Source: Chryseobacterium viscerum | GTDB taxonomy: Bacteria > Bacteroidota > Bacteroidia > Flavobacteriales > Weeksellaceae | Direction of reading: 5' to 3' | DNA length: 64,000 bases | Assembly (NCBI RefSeq): GCF_025949665.1 | Contig: NZ_JAPDFT010000002.1 | Span: 186,001 to 250,000 of the forward strand | Part shown: positions 62,191-64,000 of the stretch, piece after piece | How the letters are laid out: every line of letters begins with the position of its first letter | How positions within the stretch are numbered: the first letter of the stretch is position 1 | The notes under the pieces: model-generated | The model's input: the letters and a program-made list of their open reading frames with translations, nothing else | Databases searched by the model: none | Told to the model about the DNA's origin: nothing | Made by a program: the position numbers and the translations under genes

Positions 62191-64000
62191 ATGAAAAAAG
62201 CATTACTTGTTTTCTCAATTATATTTTCACATCTTTTATTTGCCCAGTCAGACTGTCCTACTGCAATGGCAGTCTGCGGAAACTCGGATATATCATATAC
62301 TCCGGGCGGGCATGGAGACATTGCAGAAGACCTGGGCGGATGTTTATCTTCCGATGAAAAGTACTCTGTATGGTACTCGTTTACGGTAGCAACAGCCGGA
62401 ACTCTTACTTTTGAAATCATTCCCAATGATCAGACCGATGATTATGACTTCGGTGTATATGGACCTAACAAATCATGTGGTAACCTTGGAACTCCAATCC
62501 GCTGTTCTTATTCCGGAGCAGCTGGAAACACAGGTCTTAACATGACAGCTACAGACCTTAGTGAGGATGCTTCAGGAGATAAATGGGTGAAATACCTTGA
62601 TGTATTACCTGGCCAGACGTACTATTTAATTGTAAATAACCACAGAGAGACCGCTAACGGATTCAAATTATCATGGGGTGGAACAGCTACTTTATCTTCT
62701 CCATTTACAGATCCGAATATACAGCCTCATCCATTCATTCCACCGGGAATTCCAGGAGCAAACCCTACAGATCCTAGAGAAGTAGTGGTGTGTGCAAACC
62801 CTGCAACTTTTGATTTCTCTTCATTAACAGCAGGAATTCTTAACGGTAACCCGAACTTCAGTATTAGTTACCATACAAGTCAAAATGATGCGTTAACAGG
62901 TAACAACCCTCTTGTTGGCCCTCAGACAGTTACTCCTGTAGGTGTTTATTTCTACAGTATCAACTACACTGATCCTACTAATCCGAACAGTCCTATTAAT
63001 AAATGTAGACAGACTGGTAAATTTAAATTTAAAGATGGGACGATCAAGGCAACAAACGTTACTTTAACAAGCTGTAACAACAACAATGCAGGTACGGCAA
63101 CTTATGACCTTACAACAGCCGCTGTTTTTGCAGATCCTACGGCAACAAAAAAATATTATTATACTTTATATGATCTGAATAACTCAATCAATGAGATCAC
63201 CAATATCTATCAGTTTGTTTCTGCAGAGGGTAAAATATATGTAAAAGTAACTTCTGTATTCGGATGTACTGATATTGCAGAAATTACTCTTAAGTTCTAT
63301 CCGCAAATTATTGCAAAAGATGCTGAGCTAAGATCATGTTTTATTGAAGCAAATCCTTCCACAGCTTTATTCAACCTTGATAACGCTGCTGTCATCACGC
63401 CACAGGCAGGTATCACGAAAAAATACTTCCCTTCACTGACAGACGCAATAGATGGGACCAACGAGATTTTAAATGCTAATTATATTGCACCAAGCGGCCT
63501 GGTATATGTAAGAGTATCTGATACCAGAGGATGTTTTGTAGTTGTAAAAATCGGTCTAACAGTTATTGCACCGGTAACATCCAGTGTTCTGAAAGACAAA
63601 ATCATCTGTGTAGAAGACACTACCACATTAGATGCAGGTCCTGGATTCAAAAGCTATGAATGGAGCACAGGAGCTACAACACAATCTATCAAAGATGTAG
63701 GAGTAGGAGTTTACTGGGTAAAATTAAAAACGGGAGAATGTATTGCCACTCAAAAGGTAACAGTATATCCTTCTGAGCAGCCGGTAGTGACAAACATTGA
63801 TGTTTCCAACACTACATTAACAATCAATGTAATAGGAGGAACTCCGGATTATCAGTATTCTATGGATAAAATCCTATGGCAAACCTCCAATACATTCTCT
63901 AATGTAGCAAGAGGAACATACAAAGTATATGTAAAAGATGCTTATGACTGTGAACCTATCGAAGTGACAATAGTAGTTCCTAACCTGATCAATATCATTA
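62191..64000 (+). CDS. Large secreted adhesin-like protein, 3' end outside window
   Basis: The frame is open from the ATG at 62191 to the window edge (603 codons). The signal peptide ends LLFAQ at residue 19. Residues 20-165 form a Cys-rich beta domain (DCPTAMAVCGNSDISYTPGG, SVWYSFTVATAGTLTFEI, GQTYYLIVNNH). Repeats of about 80-90 residues follow, with EVVVCANPATFDFSSL, AEITLKFYPQIIAKDAELRSC and IICVEDTTTLDAGPGFKSYE followed by WSTGATTQSI. This pattern is typical of Bacteroidetes proteins that end in a type B sorting domain for the type IX secretion system, but the C-terminus is not in view. It is probably a surface adhesin. Confidence 0.85.
   Translation, partial: MKKALLVFSIIFSHLLFAQSDCPTAMAVCGNSDISYTPGGHGDIAEDLGGCLSSDEKYSVWYSFTVATAGTLTFEIIPNDQTDDYDFGVYGPNKSCGNLGTPIRCSYSGAAGNTGLNMTATDLSEDASGDKWVKYLDVLPGQTYYLIVNNHRETANGFKLSWGGTATLSSPFTDPNIQPHPFIPPGIPGANPTDPREVVVCANPATFDFSSLTAGILNGNPNFSISYHTSQNDALTGNNPLVGPQTVTPVGVYFYSINYTDPTNPNSPINKCRQTGKFKFKDGTIKATNVTLTSCNNNNAGTATYDLTTAAVFADPTATKKYYYTLYDLNNSINEITNIYQFVSAEGKIYVKVTSVFGCTDIAEITLKFYPQIIAKDAELRSCFIEANPSTALFNLDNAAVITPQAGITKKYFPSLTDAIDGTNEILNANYIAPSGLVYVRVSDTRGCFVVVKIGLTVIAPVTSSVLKDKIICVEDTTTLDAGPGFKSYEWSTGATTQSIKDVGVGVYWVKLKTGECIATQKVTVYPSEQPVVTNIDVSNTTLTINVIGGTPDYQYSMDKILWQTSNTFSNVARGTYKVYVKDAYDCEPIEVTIVVPNLINII

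Noticed and set aside
1..64000. tRNA genes, insertion sequences, integrase or toxin-antitoxin genes
   Set aside because: I looked for tRNA cloverleaf arms, transposase motifs and terminal inverted repeats and saw none that held up; this was by eye only.

Overview
This window is chromosomal DNA from a low-GC member of the Flavobacteriia. It is most like Chryseobacterium or a close relative in the Weeksellaceae, judged from protein style and not from a database search. Support comes from a SusC/SusD pair, a Porin_10-type porin, a BshC-like N-terminus, flavobacterial promoters (TTG-N17-23-TAnnTTTG), many TTG starts, almost no Shine-Dalgarno sequences, and many Bacteroidetes lipoprotein signals. 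I see no tRNA or rRNA gene, insertion sequence, prophage or CRISPR array.

Layout. (1) 1-2098, minus: the start of a bshC-like gene behind a porin. (2) 2140-7446, minus: a susC-susD-lipoprotein nutrient uptake operon, then an 850-bp AT-rich gap and a lone secreted protein. (3) 9154-14121, minus: the rimP-nusA-infB operon, with a good promoter and a terminator-like hairpin in its leader. (4) 14198-39911: a surface polysaccharide (probably O-antigen) locus. It opens with ugd, rfbB and rfbA, followed by a terminator. A Wzm/Wzt ABC exporter comes next, then genes that fit a dTDP-3-acetamido-3,6-dideoxyhexose pathway. The rest is at least nine glycosyltransferase-like genes mixed with three OafA-type membrane acyltransferases and three left-handed beta-helix acyltransferases besides the sugar N-acetyltransferase. 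Two minus-strand islands interrupt it: one acyltransferase gene, and a ketosynthase III / acyl carrier protein / ketoreductase cassette. (5) 40436-43823: an EptA-like phosphoethanolamine transferase, a DUF2306 membrane protein and a membrane-anchored AraC-type regulator. (6) 44099-47689: an inorganic carbon cluster with a beta-carbonic anhydrase, a small secreted protein, a SulP transporter and a second beta-carbonic anhydrase. (7) 47764-56602, minus: pth, two paralogous lipoproteins, three paralogous secreted proteins with a VGI...LDVNG N-terminus, and mfd. (8) 56847-64000, plus: small lipoproteins, a basic repeat protein, a GH3-family protein, an MFS transporter, a helical repeat protein and the start of a large secreted adhesin-like protein that runs off the window.

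How the parts work together. In the polysaccharide locus RfbA and RfbB make dTDP-4-keto-6-deoxyglucose. No rfbC or rfbD is present to turn it into rhamnose. Instead FdtA/QdtA-like, FdtB/QdtB-like and FdtC/QdtC-like proteins would make an N-acetylated 3-amino sugar. Ugd supplies UDP-glucuronate. The glycan is then exported by Wzm/Wzt, whose ATPase has a C-terminal glycan-recognition domain; no Wzx or Wzy is seen. The KAS III-ACP-KR cassette could supply a short hydroxyacyl group for decorating the glycan; this is the most interesting inference in the window. The carbonic anhydrase/SulP genes probably cooperate in bicarbonate uptake and CO2 hydration.
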